From contig CAUJFK010000368.1 in the NCBI GenBank assembly GCA_963169175.1, forward strand, positions 1-37,651: a stretch of DNA of 37,651 bases. Reading direction: 5' to 3'. The stretch is from Acidobacteriota bacterium. Lineage in GTDB: Bacteria; Acidobacteriota; Blastocatellia; Pyrinomonadales; Pyrinomonadaceae. Positions within the stretch are counted from its first letter, which is position 1. Each line of letters starts with the position of its first letter. This document shows, in pieces, positions 29,403-37,085 of this stretch. Below the pieces are notes generated by a model. That model did no database searches and was not told the DNA's origin. It worked only from the letters and a program-made list of their open reading frames with translations. A program made the translations under genes and the position numbers.

Positions 29403-29618
29403 ATGGAATTGCATCAAGTTCAGAAGACTGTGCTGCCGAATGGGACGATCCTTATTGAGGACTTGCCGTTTGACGTTGGGGAAAAGGTTAATGTAACCAT
29501 AGTTAAATCGGAGCAAAGAAAGGCCGCAAATCGTTATCCTTTACGAGGAACGCCATATCGATACGATAACCCTTTCGGTTCCGCTGCACCCATCGAAGAC
29601 TGGGAAGTTCTCAAATGA
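29403..29618 (+). CDS. Antitoxin of a VapBC-type pair
   Basis: The 71-residue protein begins MELHQVQKTVLPNGTILIEDLPFDVGEKVNVTIV, a short beta-rich N-terminus like that of swapped-hairpin antitoxins. The C-terminus, RYPLRGTPYRYDNPFGSAAPIEDWEVLK, has the YPLRG...P...DWE pattern I associate with antitoxins next to PIN toxins. It starts 3 nt after purE and its stop overlaps the toxin start by 4 nt (ATGA). It would bind and mask the toxin and may autorepress, an expectation from the family. Assignment to a particular antitoxin family is tentative. Confidence 0.8.
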   Translation: MELHQVQKTVLPNGTILIEDLPFDVGEKVNVTIVKSEQRKAANRYPLRGTPYRYDNPFGSAAPIEDWEVLK

Positions 29619-30007
29619 TAATTCTCGATACCGATATCTGGATCTGGTACGTACAGGATGACAAAAAATTAAAACCAAATACCTTGCAGTTGATCAGCGA
29701 TCATGAAACCGCGGGTCTGGGAGTGAGTGCAATTTCCCTTTGGGAAATTGCTGAGGCTGTCGAAAACGGTGGCCTGAGTTTGCCGCTGCCAGTCACGGAT
29801 TGGCTGGAAGCCGCGATTTTATATCCAGGGATTGAACTTCTTCCGTTAACGCCGAAGATTGCTGCACTGTCAGCTAATCTTCCAGGTAATTTTCATAAAG
29901 ATCCGGCCGATCAGATAATCGTGGCAACTTCGCTGGTACATAGCGTTTCACTTGTGACCTACGATTCGAAAATAACTTCATATCCACACATCAGGTTGCT
30001 TACGTGA
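29615..30007 (+). CDS. PIN-domain ribonuclease toxin (VapC-like)
   Basis: The 130-residue protein is a PIN domain. MIILDTDIWIWYV gives the first acidic residues (D5, D7), ISLWEIAEAVENG gives E44, HKDPADQIIVATS gives D96 and D99, and LVTYDSKI gives D117. These form the Mg-dependent active site of VapC-type RNases, which cut tRNA or rRNA. All are present, so it is probably an active toxin; the RNA target is unknown. Its start overlaps the antitoxin gene and its TGA overlaps the purK start (GTGA). Confidence 0.9.
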   Translation: MIILDTDIWIWYVQDDKKLKPNTLQLISDHETAGLGVSAISLWEIAEAVENGGLSLPLPVTDWLEAAILYPGIELLPLTPKIAALSANLPGNFHKDPADQIIVATSLVHSVSLVTYDSKITSYPHIRLLT

Positions 30008-31167
30008 TGAAGGCGATCCTTCCATATTCAACCATCGGCGTGTTCGGCAGCGGCCAGCTTGGGCGAATGTTTGCTATCGAGGCACGCAAAATGGGCTATC
30101 GTGTGCATACCTTTTCGCCGGATACCGACACACCGACGGGACAGGTGGCTGATCAGGAAACCACCGCCTCGTACGACGATCTTCACGAGGTGCGGACGTT
30201 TGCACAGAGCGTCGATGTTGTGACATTTGAGTTTGAGAACGTGCCCGCGGCTACGGTCGAGGCCGCGGCGCAGTTTGTAGATGTTTTTCCAAAAGGTGAA
30301 ATATTGCACACAACGCAGAACCGGCTGCGCGAAAAAACCTTTCTTTCTGAAAACGGCGTTCCGGTCACAACGTTCCGGCATATTAAGTTGACCGATGATC
30401 TTTATCATGCGACGGACGAACTCGGTTTTCCGTGTGTTCTGAAAACTGCCGGGTTCGGTTACGACGGCAAGGGGCAGGCAAAGCTTAAGGCACATCATGA
30501 TATCGAGACCGCATTTGCCGCGATGAACGGTCGGGAATCGGTTCTCGAGGCATTCGTTGATTTTGAAAAAGAGGTTTCGGTTGTTTGCGCCCGCGGACAG
30601 GATGGCGCGTTTGTTCATTATGGCGTCATTGAGAACGATCACGTCAATCACATTCTGGACGTATCGTTCGCTCCCGCTATTGTGACTGAAGCCGTTCGAT
30701 CACAGGCGATCGAGATCGCTCAGAGTATAGCCGAAACGCTCGATTACGTCGGCACGCTTTGCATCGAGTTTTTTCTCGCGAAGGACGGCAAGCTGCTTGT
30801 CAACGAACTTGCCCCGCGGCCGCATAATTCTGGCCACCTCACGTTCGGGCCGTGTGTCACATCGCAGTTTGAGCAGCAGGTTCGCGCTGTTTGCGGGCTT
30901 CCGCTTGGTTCGACCGAATTTCACCGCCCGGCCGCGATGGCCAATCTGCTTGGCGACATTTGGCAAAACGGCGAGCCGAATTGGGCCGCCGCTTTGGCCG
31001 ATCCGTCGATAAAACTGCACCTCTACGGCAAGGCCGAGGCGAAACCCGGCCGCAAAATGGGCCATCTGACCGCCATCGCGGAAACCGTTGAAAGCGCCGT
31101 TGATAAGGTACGGAGCGCAAGGCAGAAACTGAACGATCAGGGTAACGGCGCGGGACGGCAAACTTAA
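30004..31167 (+). CDS. purK: N5-carboxyaminoimidazole ribonucleotide synthase
   Basis: PurK is an ATP-grasp enzyme that makes N5-CAIR from AIR, bicarbonate and ATP. The 387-residue protein has TIGVFGSGQLGRMFAIEARKMGYRV, FEFENVPAATVEAA, GFPCVLKTAGFGYDGKGQAKL, FEKEVSVVCARGQDG and VNELAPRPHNSGHLTFGPCVTSQFEQQVRA, all diagnostic. GTG 30004 gives a 4-nt overlap with the toxin gene; ATG 30007 is the alternative. The last codons (GRQT, stop) lie in a palindrome, so the native C-terminus may have been replaced. It is normally next to purE, here separated by vapBC. Confidence 0.96.
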   Translation: MMKAILPYSTIGVFGSGQLGRMFAIEARKMGYRVHTFSPDTDTPTGQVADQETTASYDDLHEVRTFAQSVDVVTFEFENVPAATVEAAAQFVDVFPKGEILHTTQNRLREKTFLSENGVPVTTFRHIKLTDDLYHATDELGFPCVLKTAGFGYDGKGQAKLKAHHDIETAFAAMNGRESVLEAFVDFEKEVSVVCARGQDGAFVHYGVIENDHVNHILDVSFAPAIVTEAVRSQAIEIAQSIAETLDYVGTLCIEFFLAKDGKLLVNELAPRPHNSGHLTFGPCVTSQFEQQVRAVCGLPLGSTEFHRPAAMANLLGDIWQNGEPNWAAALADPSIKLHLYGKAEAKPGRKMGHLTAIAETVESAVDKVRSARQKLNDQGNGAGRQT

Positions 31168-31175
31168 GTTTGCCG
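31156..31175. repeat. 20-bp perfect palindrome over the purK stop codon
   Basis: CGGCAAACTTAAGTTTGCCG is a perfect palindrome, with TAA of purK at its centre (31165-31167). It differs from the rimM-side repeat CGACAGACTTCAGTTTGTCG at only 4 of 20 positions, so both belong to one family. A 9-bp fragment, CGACAGACT, occurs again at 31708-31716. Confidence 0.8.
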
Positions 31176-31195
31176 GACATGTTAGAATTCCAAAA

Positions 31196-31687
31196 ATGGC
31201 TGAAAGTATTGCATTTTCTAAAGCGGCTAGCCGCGAACAGATCTACGCGGAGATCACCCCGCAGATCGATGCGCTTATTGCCGGCGAGTCCGATCTGATC
31301 GCAAATCTTGCGAACGTCGCTGCCGTATTGGAGGAAGCCTTCAGCTTTTTCTGGGTCGGATTTTACCTAAAAAAGGGCGATCAACTCGTGCTTGGGCCGT
31401 TTCAGGGGCCGCTCGCCTGTACGCGGATAAACTTTGACGAGGGTGTTTGTGGGCACGCGTATTCATCACTCAAAACCGTTGTTGTGCCGAACGTGGATGA
31501 ATTCCCAGGCCATATCGCGTGCAGTTCGGCATCGAAGTCGGAGATCGTAGTGCCGATGTTCGATACGGCCGGAAAAGCGGCCGGTGTGCTGGACGTGGAC
31601 AGTGACCGGCTTGATGATTTTTCTGAAACGGACCGACTCGGCCTTGAGCGGATCGTTCATCTGTTAAAGGGCCACCTCACCGCCTAG
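31196..31687 (+). CDS. Free methionine-(R)-sulfoxide reductase (GAF domain)
   Basis: The enzyme reduces free L-methionine-(R)-sulfoxide with thioredoxin. The 163-residue GAF domain shows GPFQGPLACTRINFDEGVCGHAYS and PNVDEFPGHIACSSASKSEIVVPM. The three cysteines C75, C85 and C109 have spacings of 10 and 24, the same as the catalytic set in E. coli fRMsr (C84, C94, C118 as I recall). VGFYLKKGDQLVLGPFQG is also a family feature. It is full length and probably functional. It starts 28 nt after purK, with the palindrome between them. Confidence 0.93.
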   Translation: MAESIAFSKAASREQIYAEITPQIDALIAGESDLIANLANVAAVLEEAFSFFWVGFYLKKGDQLVLGPFQGPLACTRINFDEGVCGHAYSSLKTVVVPNVDEFPGHIACSSASKSEIVVPMFDTAGKAAGVLDVDSDRLDDFSETDRLGLERIVHLLKGHLTA

Positions 31688-31768
31688 CCCCGCTGCTTAA
31701 CTAGCTCCGACAGACTGCATAAAGTAAAATAAAAGTTCCGGGGCTATGCCGCGGGAGTCCGTTTTACT

Positions 31769-32800
31769 ATGCCGCATTTAGAATATCCATTTTGGGTCTG
31801 GGCAACATTTTTCGCTGTGGTTCTGATCGCGCTTTTTGTCGATATCGGCATTGTCAATCGAAAGTCGCATGCACCCAGCCGCAAGGAGACACTTGTCTGG
31901 AGCGTGGTCTGGGTATCACTCGCTCTTGCATTTGGCGGATTCATTTACAGCCAGTTTGGCGGGCTGAAATCGAAAGAATTTCTTACGGGTTATTTGATCG
32001 AGATGTCGTTGTCGATCGATAATCTTTTTGTTTTTCTGCTTATCTTCGGCTATTTCAAGGTACCCAAAAAATATCAGCATCGCGTACTATTCTGGGGCAT
32101 TTTCATGGCCCTCGTCATGCGAATGGTGATGATCTTTGCAGGCGTTGAGCTTGTCAATCAGTTTCATTGGACGCTTTACGTCGCCGGTGCCTTTCTCATT
32201 TATACCGGGTTCAAGATGTTTGGCGAGGATGAGGCATTCGAACCGGAAGAAAGCGCCGTTGTGAATCTGACCACACGCTTCATCCGGATATCGAAGCATT
32301 ATGAAGGCGACAAATTTTTTACGCGCGACCAGGCCGGCAGGCATGCAGGCACCCTGCTTTTACTGGTTCTTATCGTTATAAATCTGGCCGATCTGGTATT
32401 TGCGGTCGATTCGATCCCCGCGATCCTGGGCATTTCCACTGACACGTTCATCGTTTACACGTCCAACATCTTTGCTATTTTGGGTTTAAGGACCTTTTTC
32501 TTTCTGCTGGCCGAATTGGCCGACCGGTTTCATTTCCTTAAATTCGGCCTGGCGTTCATATTGACCTTCATCGGCGTAAAAATGCTCTTGCCTCTAGCGG
32601 CTGAAGGGCTGATAATAGTAATTGGCCACGATGGTTCCCTCCTTTCCAACATTTTGGAACGGTATCAGAATCATGAGTTCGAGCAGCTTTTCATTAATAT
32701 ATCGCTCGGCGTGGTCACGGTTTCGATCATTGTTTCGGTGGTCCTTTCCCTTCTGATAGCACCCAAAAGCCAGGAAAACGTCGAAGCGGTCAGCGAATAG
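31769..32800 (+). CDS. TerC family membrane protein (Alx-like)
   Basis: The 343-residue protein has about eight hydrophobic segments. The conserved acidic motifs are MSLSIDNLFVFLLIFGYF (S82 to F88 region) and LVFAVDSIPAILGISTDTFIVYTSN, thought to bind metal in the TerC/Alx group. Members export Mn(II) or contribute to tellurite resistance; recent work links them to loading of Mn onto secreted proteins. The start MPHLEYPFWVWATFF is close to the first helix, as is normal. The 81-nt leader does not show the yybP-ykoY manganese riboswitch found before some homologues. Confidence 0.93.
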   Translation: MPHLEYPFWVWATFFAVVLIALFVDIGIVNRKSHAPSRKETLVWSVVWVSLALAFGGFIYSQFGGLKSKEFLTGYLIEMSLSIDNLFVFLLIFGYFKVPKKYQHRVLFWGIFMALVMRMVMIFAGVELVNQFHWTLYVAGAFLIYTGFKMFGEDEAFEPEESAVVNLTTRFIRISKHYEGDKFFTRDQAGRHAGTLLLLVLIVINLADLVFAVDSIPAILGISTDTFIVYTSNIFAILGLRTFFFLLAELADRFHFLKFGLAFILTFIGVKMLLPLAAEGLIIVIGHDGSLLSNILERYQNHEFEQLFINISLGVVTVSIIVSVVLSLLIAPKSQENVEAVSE

Positions 32801-32830
32801 CGTCGTTCCAATCGTTCGCCTGGGTTTCTG

Positions 32831-34069
32831 ATGGAACAGAAATACAAGAAGTTTTACGTCGAGTGGTGGAAAATACAGCGAAGCACCGTTGTCGGGCTGA
32901 TCGTGTTTATTGTTGTGTCAGCGGCGGTCGCGTTCGGCGGCTGGTGGGCGATCAAACATAACTGGTTCGTTGCGCAGGAGCTAAGTGACATACCGCCGAA
33001 CGCCGCGCGGATCATCTCTTTCGAAGGCGATGTCCGCATCACCCGCGCGGCAACCCGTGAAACTATCATCGTTACCAAAGAAACCTGGGTGGCCGCGGGC
33101 GATACCATTCAAACGCAAGCGGACGGACGTGCGATCATTCAGATGATCGATAACTCGGCCTACACGCTCGGCCCGAACAGCAGCGTCGTCGTCCGCGACA
33201 ACTCGTCGATCTTTGGCGGCAACAACGTTCGTGTTTCGCTCGATGACGGACAACTGAGAGTTCGAACGGAAGACCAGCCTGATAATGCAAAAAATGTCGT
33301 CGAGATGCAGGATTCGGAGACGCAATTGAACCCGCAAACCGACGCCAGCTTTAACGCCGATGCATCAACCGGCGGCGGCGAGATCCGCATCAGCCGCGGG
33401 AGTGTCGAAACCAGCGTCGGCGGGACCAAGACAACGATCACTGAAAATCAGTTCGCGGCCGTAAACGATGGGAAGATAGCAAATCGTGAAACTCTGCTGC
33501 CGCCGCCGCGGTTGGTGTCGCCCGCGAATATGGCCCAGGTTGCCGATCCGTCAGGTTCCGGCGCCAGCATTGGCCTAGCATGGCAAAACGAGAGCGGGAC
33601 GCCGCTCGCCGCATATTATCTCCAGGTGGCACGTTCCTCATATTTCGCTGCCGACTCGATATTTGTTGACCGCAACGCCCTAAATTCCGGCGAATTCCGC
33701 GTTGGCGGCCTTTCGCCGGGCACATATTACTGGCGCGTCAAATCAACTGCCCGTTCCGGCCAGGTCAGCGAATGGAGCGAACCGTTCAAATTCAACGTAG
33801 TAAAACGCGAGGCAAGCCGGAGTATTGAAGTAGCGGGCTGGAACGTAGAGAACGTTGGCGGTAATGTATATATTATCAGCGGACGAACGCTGCCCGGCTT
33901 GCTGGTCAAGTCGCAGGGCAATCAGGTCTATGCAACCGCGGACGGAACGTTCAGGCTGCAGATATCATCGCAATTGTCCGAAGCGGCCGTTGAGTTCAAT
34001 GATGACCGGGGCAATCGGGCCGGGTTCGTATTATCGCTGAGGAACGCACGAGTGCTGCGTAAATATTAG
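32831..34069 (+). CDS. FecR-domain membrane-anchored protein
   Basis: The 412-residue protein has a short cytoplasmic N-terminus, one membrane helix near residues 18-42 (STVVGLIVFIVVSAAVAFGGWWAI), then a FecR domain (NAARIISFEGDVRITRAATRETIIVTKETWVAAGDTIQTQADGRAIIQMIDNSAYTLGPNSSVVV). Further on is a fibronectin type III-like segment (LAWQNESGTPLAAYYLQVARSSYF ... LSPGTYYWRVKSTARSGQVSEWSEPFKF) and a final beta-rich region. FecR proteins act as periplasmic sensors for sigma factors or as binding scaffolds; no ECF sigma or TonB-dependent receptor gene is adjacent. It probably has a structural or sensory role in the envelope. It lies between terC and a zinc transporter gene. Confidence 0.88.
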   Translation: MEQKYKKFYVEWWKIQRSTVVGLIVFIVVSAAVAFGGWWAIKHNWFVAQELSDIPPNAARIISFEGDVRITRAATRETIIVTKETWVAAGDTIQTQADGRAIIQMIDNSAYTLGPNSSVVVRDNSSIFGGNNVRVSLDDGQLRVRTEDQPDNAKNVVEMQDSETQLNPQTDASFNADASTGGGEIRISRGSVETSVGGTKTTITENQFAAVNDGKIANRETLLPPPRLVSPANMAQVADPSGSGASIGLAWQNESGTPLAAYYLQVARSSYFAADSIFVDRNALNSGEFRVGGLSPGTYYWRVKSTARSGQVSEWSEPFKFNVVKREASRSIEVAGWNVENVGGNVYIISGRTLPGLLVKSQGNQVYATADGTFRLQISSQLSEAAVEFNDDRGNRAGFVLSLRNARVLRKY

Positions 34070-34084
34070 CGGGAGAGCGAGAAT

Positions 34085-35041
34085 TTGTCGGCCGGTCACG
34101 ATCATTCAAATAGCACACGATCAAGCGGAAGCGTGCGGCGGTTAAAGATCGCGCTTGCATTGACCTTTTTGTACATGATCGCCGAAGCAGTCGGCGGTTG
34201 GTTTGCAAATTCGCTGGCCCTGATCGCGGACGCGGGCCACATGCTGACCGACGTGGCGGCAATGCTCCTGACGCTGTTCGCCTTCTGGTTTGCCGCCCGC
34301 CCCGCTACTTCGCAAAAGACTTACGGTTACTACCGGATCGAGATCCTTGCGGCCTTCGTCAATGGCGCTGTCCTCGTTGTCCTGTCGATCTGGGTGGTTT
34401 ACGAGGCCATTCAGCGATGGCGGTCACCGGCGGACATCAAGGGCGTTGAGATGCTGGTCATTGCGACCGGCGGCCTTGTTGTAAACATAATTTCGGCCTG
34501 GCTGCTGCATTCCGGCGATAAGCACGACCTGAATATGCGCGGCGCGTTTCTGCATGTGGTCGGCGATCTTTTGGGTTCGGTCGCAGCGATCGCGGCCGGT
34601 GTTCTGATACTTTCCTTCGGCTGGTTGTGGGCCGACGCGGCCGGCAGCATCCTTATCAGTGTCATCATCATTATTGGCGCCTGGCGGCTAATTTTGGATT
34701 CGGTCAACGTTTTGCTTGAGGGGACACCGTCGCATATAAGCATGACGGCCGTTGAGAATCTGCTTCTTGATGCGGACGGCGTTACGGGTATTCACGATCT
34801 GCACGTGTGGACCATCTCCTCGGGCCTCTATGCTCTTTCGGTCCATATCAGCCACAATGATGCGGTCCTTCACTCCGACCTGCTCCAAACGGTCCGCAAC
34901 CGGCTCCACGACCGTTTCGGGATCGACCATCTGACAATTCAGATGGAAGGGACAAGCCAGGAAAATGAGGCCGTTTTCACCTGCGAGACCGGGTCGAATT
35001 GCTTCGAGCCTCCGGCCCGGTCTAAGTTCGCGAATGGTTAA
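34085..35041 (+). CDS. Cation diffusion facilitator, zinc exporter type (CzcD/ZitB-like)
   Basis: The 318-residue protein is a six-helix CDF transporter that exports Zn(II) and similar ions in exchange for protons. LALIADAGHMLTDVAAMLL (HxxxD in helix 2) and LHVVGDLLGSVAAI (HxxxD in helix 5) give the transport metal site. The C-terminal domain has DADGVTGIHDLHVWTISSGLYALSVHISH and DHLTIQMEG, the dimer-forming metal-sensing region. The last Cys-rich stretch (FTCETGSNCFE) is common in CzcD-like proteins. The start is TTG 34085, preceded by GGGAGAG. The gene lies 15 nt after fecR and 5 nt before larA. Confidence 0.95.
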   Translation: MSAGHDHSNSTRSSGSVRRLKIALALTFLYMIAEAVGGWFANSLALIADAGHMLTDVAAMLLTLFAFWFAARPATSQKTYGYYRIEILAAFVNGAVLVVLSIWVVYEAIQRWRSPADIKGVEMLVIATGGLVVNIISAWLLHSGDKHDLNMRGAFLHVVGDLLGSVAAIAAGVLILSFGWLWADAAGSILISVIIIIGAWRLILDSVNVLLEGTPSHISMTAVENLLLDADGVTGIHDLHVWTISSGLYALSVHISHNDAVLHSDLLQTVRNRLHDRFGIDHLTIQMEGTSQENEAVFTCETGSNCFEPPARSKFANG

Positions 35042-35046
35042 TACGA

Positions 35047-36303
35047 ATGGCAAGCATCGAACTAAAGTACGGCCGCTCACAATATTATTTTGAGTTCGAG
35101 GCAGGCAGATTCGACATCCTGGAACCTCAGGCCGATGTCCGGCCGTTGAGAGATCTTGAGATCAACGAGCGGCTCAATAGCCCGATCGGTACCGCGGCGA
35201 TCGAAGATATCGTCCAGCCGGGCGAGAAGGTCCTTATCGTGGTGCCGGACGCAACCCGCCAAATTGCCTGCGGCCAGGTCATCAACCTTCTTGTGCGCCG
35301 TCTGATCGCCAACGGAACGGAACCGTTCACAATTAGCACCATCTTCGCCACCGGCATCCACAGGGCTGTTACTGAGGCCGAGAAGAGCGATATCCTTACG
35401 CCGTTCGTCGCCCAACGAATAAAGGCCCTCGATCACAGGCCGCGCGATATTGCGCGAATAACGCGGCTTGGTGAGACCTCGGCCGGAATTCCTGTCGAAC
35501 TGAACAGCGCGCTGGTCGAGCACGATCACGTGATCCTCATCGGCGGGATCGGATTTCACTATTTCGCTGGGTTTACCGGCGGGCGAAAGCTGATCTGCCC
35601 GGGGCTGGCATCATCGAAGACGATATCGGCTACGCACAAACTCGCGTTTGACTGCGACCGGCTCGACCGGCGTGCGGGTGTAGCCACGGCCCAGCTTGAC
35701 GGCAATCCAGTTCACGAAGCGTTTGTCGAGGCCGCATCGAAAACGAATATCTCGTTCTGCATCAGCACTATCGTGAACGACGGAGGTTTATTGACCGGCC
35801 TTTTTTGCGGTGATCTTATTGGATCTCACAGGCAGGCATGCGATGCCTATTCGATCGGGCACACGATCGATCTTGCGGAAAAGCGGGACCTTGTGATAGC
35901 AAGCTGCGGCGGCTTTCCATACGATATCGATCTCATTCAGGCGCACAAGACGATCCATGCCGCCTCGCACGCCTGCCGCGAAGGTGGAACGATGGTCATT
36001 CTTGCCGAATGCGACGATGGCCCTGGACGCGCGGACTTTCTAAATTGGTTCGAAGCGAATGATAGTCAGGATCTGGCCCGTATGCTTTGCGAAAAATACC
36101 AGGTCAACGGCCAAACGGCCTGGAGCCTTCTAAATATAGCGGAACGATTCGATGTCAGGCTCGTCACTGCCCTTAATACTCAGAAGATCGAAACTACGCG
36201 TATGAGGCGGTACGAAAGCCTTGCGGCCGCCCTCGTCGGCATCGAGGACCGCCGGGGATACATCCTGCCGTACGGAGCACGGAGCAGAATCGTCAATTCA
36301 TAG
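35047..36303 (+). CDS. larA: LarA-like nickel-pincer racemase
   Basis: LarA enzymes use a nickel pincer nucleotide to racemise or epimerise 2-hydroxyacids such as lactate. The 418-residue protein has H105 in ATGIHRAV, H171 in GFHYFAGF, K181 in GGRKLICPG and H197 in SATHKLA. The spacing H-10-K-16-H equals that of L. plantarum LarA (H174, K184, H200 as I recall), with the Lys that binds the cofactor present. DATRQ replaces the usual D-x-TRP motif. It is full length. The substrate may not be lactate, since LarA homologues act on several hydroxyacids. The cofactor genes larB, larC and larE are not in the window. Confidence 0.92.
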   Translation: MASIELKYGRSQYYFEFEAGRFDILEPQADVRPLRDLEINERLNSPIGTAAIEDIVQPGEKVLIVVPDATRQIACGQVINLLVRRLIANGTEPFTISTIFATGIHRAVTEAEKSDILTPFVAQRIKALDHRPRDIARITRLGETSAGIPVELNSALVEHDHVILIGGIGFHYFAGFTGGRKLICPGLASSKTISATHKLAFDCDRLDRRAGVATAQLDGNPVHEAFVEAASKTNISFCISTIVNDGGLLTGLFCGDLIGSHRQACDAYSIGHTIDLAEKRDLVIASCGGFPYDIDLIQAHKTIHAASHACREGGTMVILAECDDGPGRADFLNWFEANDSQDLARMLCEKYQVNGQTAWSLLNIAERFDVRLVTALNTQKIETTRMRRYESLAAALVGIEDRRGYILPYGARSRIVNS

Positions 36304-36350
36304 ATTGCCTTGAAATGTCGGAGCTATGATCGACCCTACCGCATCCGGCG

Positions 36351-36872
36351 TCACTTTTTCTTTACATTAAAGGTCCTTGCTATCGAGTCGGTCTGATTGC
36401 GTATGGACTTAAGCCTGTCTCGAAAGCCCGTAAAGCGGAGAACGTAAACCGTTGAGTCATTTGATCTTAGAAAATAGTACCGGCCTCCCATCGGCCGGCC
36501 GGCGCGGACGAATTCAAAATTGAAGACCGCACCTTTCAGAAAGCCGCCGAACTGTTCCTCTTTGCCGGCGACGTACCCGGGCTGAAACTGCAGCTTCTGT
36601 TCCTCTTCCCTGATCAGATCGGAAACAATTGCCCTCGGAGGCAGGGCAAGCCGGCGCACTTCAAGATGGCCATCCGTCCTGTCGCCAAAGACATACTCGA
36701 CATTCGGCGTCGTCGCGGAGGGCTTAACGGTCATTTTCCACCGCTCGTCCGGGAGTTCAAATCCATATTCGACGTCCGAACTGGTAAAACTGGATCCCTG
36801 GGCCGCGGCCGGTACCGCGAACACAAGCGCGGCCAATAGAGCGAAAAAGATCGAATTTCGGTGTTTCATCAT
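36351..36872 (-). CDS. Exported protein of unknown function
   Basis: From ATG 36872 the protein has 173 residues and begins MMKHRNSIFFALLAALVFAVPAAAQGSS, a signal peptide cleaved near AAA-QG. The mature part (SSDVEYGFELPDERWKMTVKPSATTPNVEYVFGDRTDGHLEVRRLALPPRAIVSDLIREEEQKLQFQPGYVAGKEEQFGGFLKGAVFNFEF) resembles PsbP-like or DUF1795-type beta proteins, a weak impression only. It ends SIARTFNVKKK. The frame is open further upstream to 37034 without coding character. It is convergent with larA, separated by 47 bp. Confidence 0.78.
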   Translation of the reverse strand: MMKHRNSIFFALLAALVFAVPAAAQGSSFTSSDVEYGFELPDERWKMTVKPSATTPNVEYVFGDRTDGHLEVRRLALPPRAIVSDLIREEEQKLQFQPGYVAGKEEQFGGFLKGAVFNFEFVRAGRPMGGRYYFLRSNDSTVYVLRFTGFRDRLKSIRNQTDSIARTFNVKKK

Positions 36873-37085
36873 TCTATGCCGTAAATCGGCCCCACGGAAT
36901 ATTATCGCAAAAATGACGGCTTGACTGTTAGTTCGATGCCCCGAAAACATTATATGTTGTACGTTTTGGGGTGGGCGCGCGGCCGATGCGGGCGAATTTT
37001 TTCGCCTAATCGCCTGCCGGGTGCGTCTAACCAACTAGCAACGCGATCAAGCCGATCGCAAACCATCGACGCAGGTTATAAAGTA
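36873..37085. other. Divergent intergenic region with a small hairpin
   Basis: This 213-bp gap lies between the exported-protein gene (minus) and the DUF1800 gene (plus). GGCGAATTTTTTCGCC at 36991-37006 is a hairpin with a 6-bp stem and a TTTT loop. TATAAT on the minus strand at 36949-36954 is a possible -10 for the exported protein, but I see no matching -35. TTGACT at 36921-36926 on the plus strand has no -10 at proper spacing. Confidence 0.4.

Noticed and set aside
31688..31768. Possible yybP-ykoY manganese riboswitch before terC
   Set aside because: The 81-nt leader lacks the conserved paired loops of that riboswitch. Only a repeat fragment (CGACAGACT) and a GC-rich stretch are seen.
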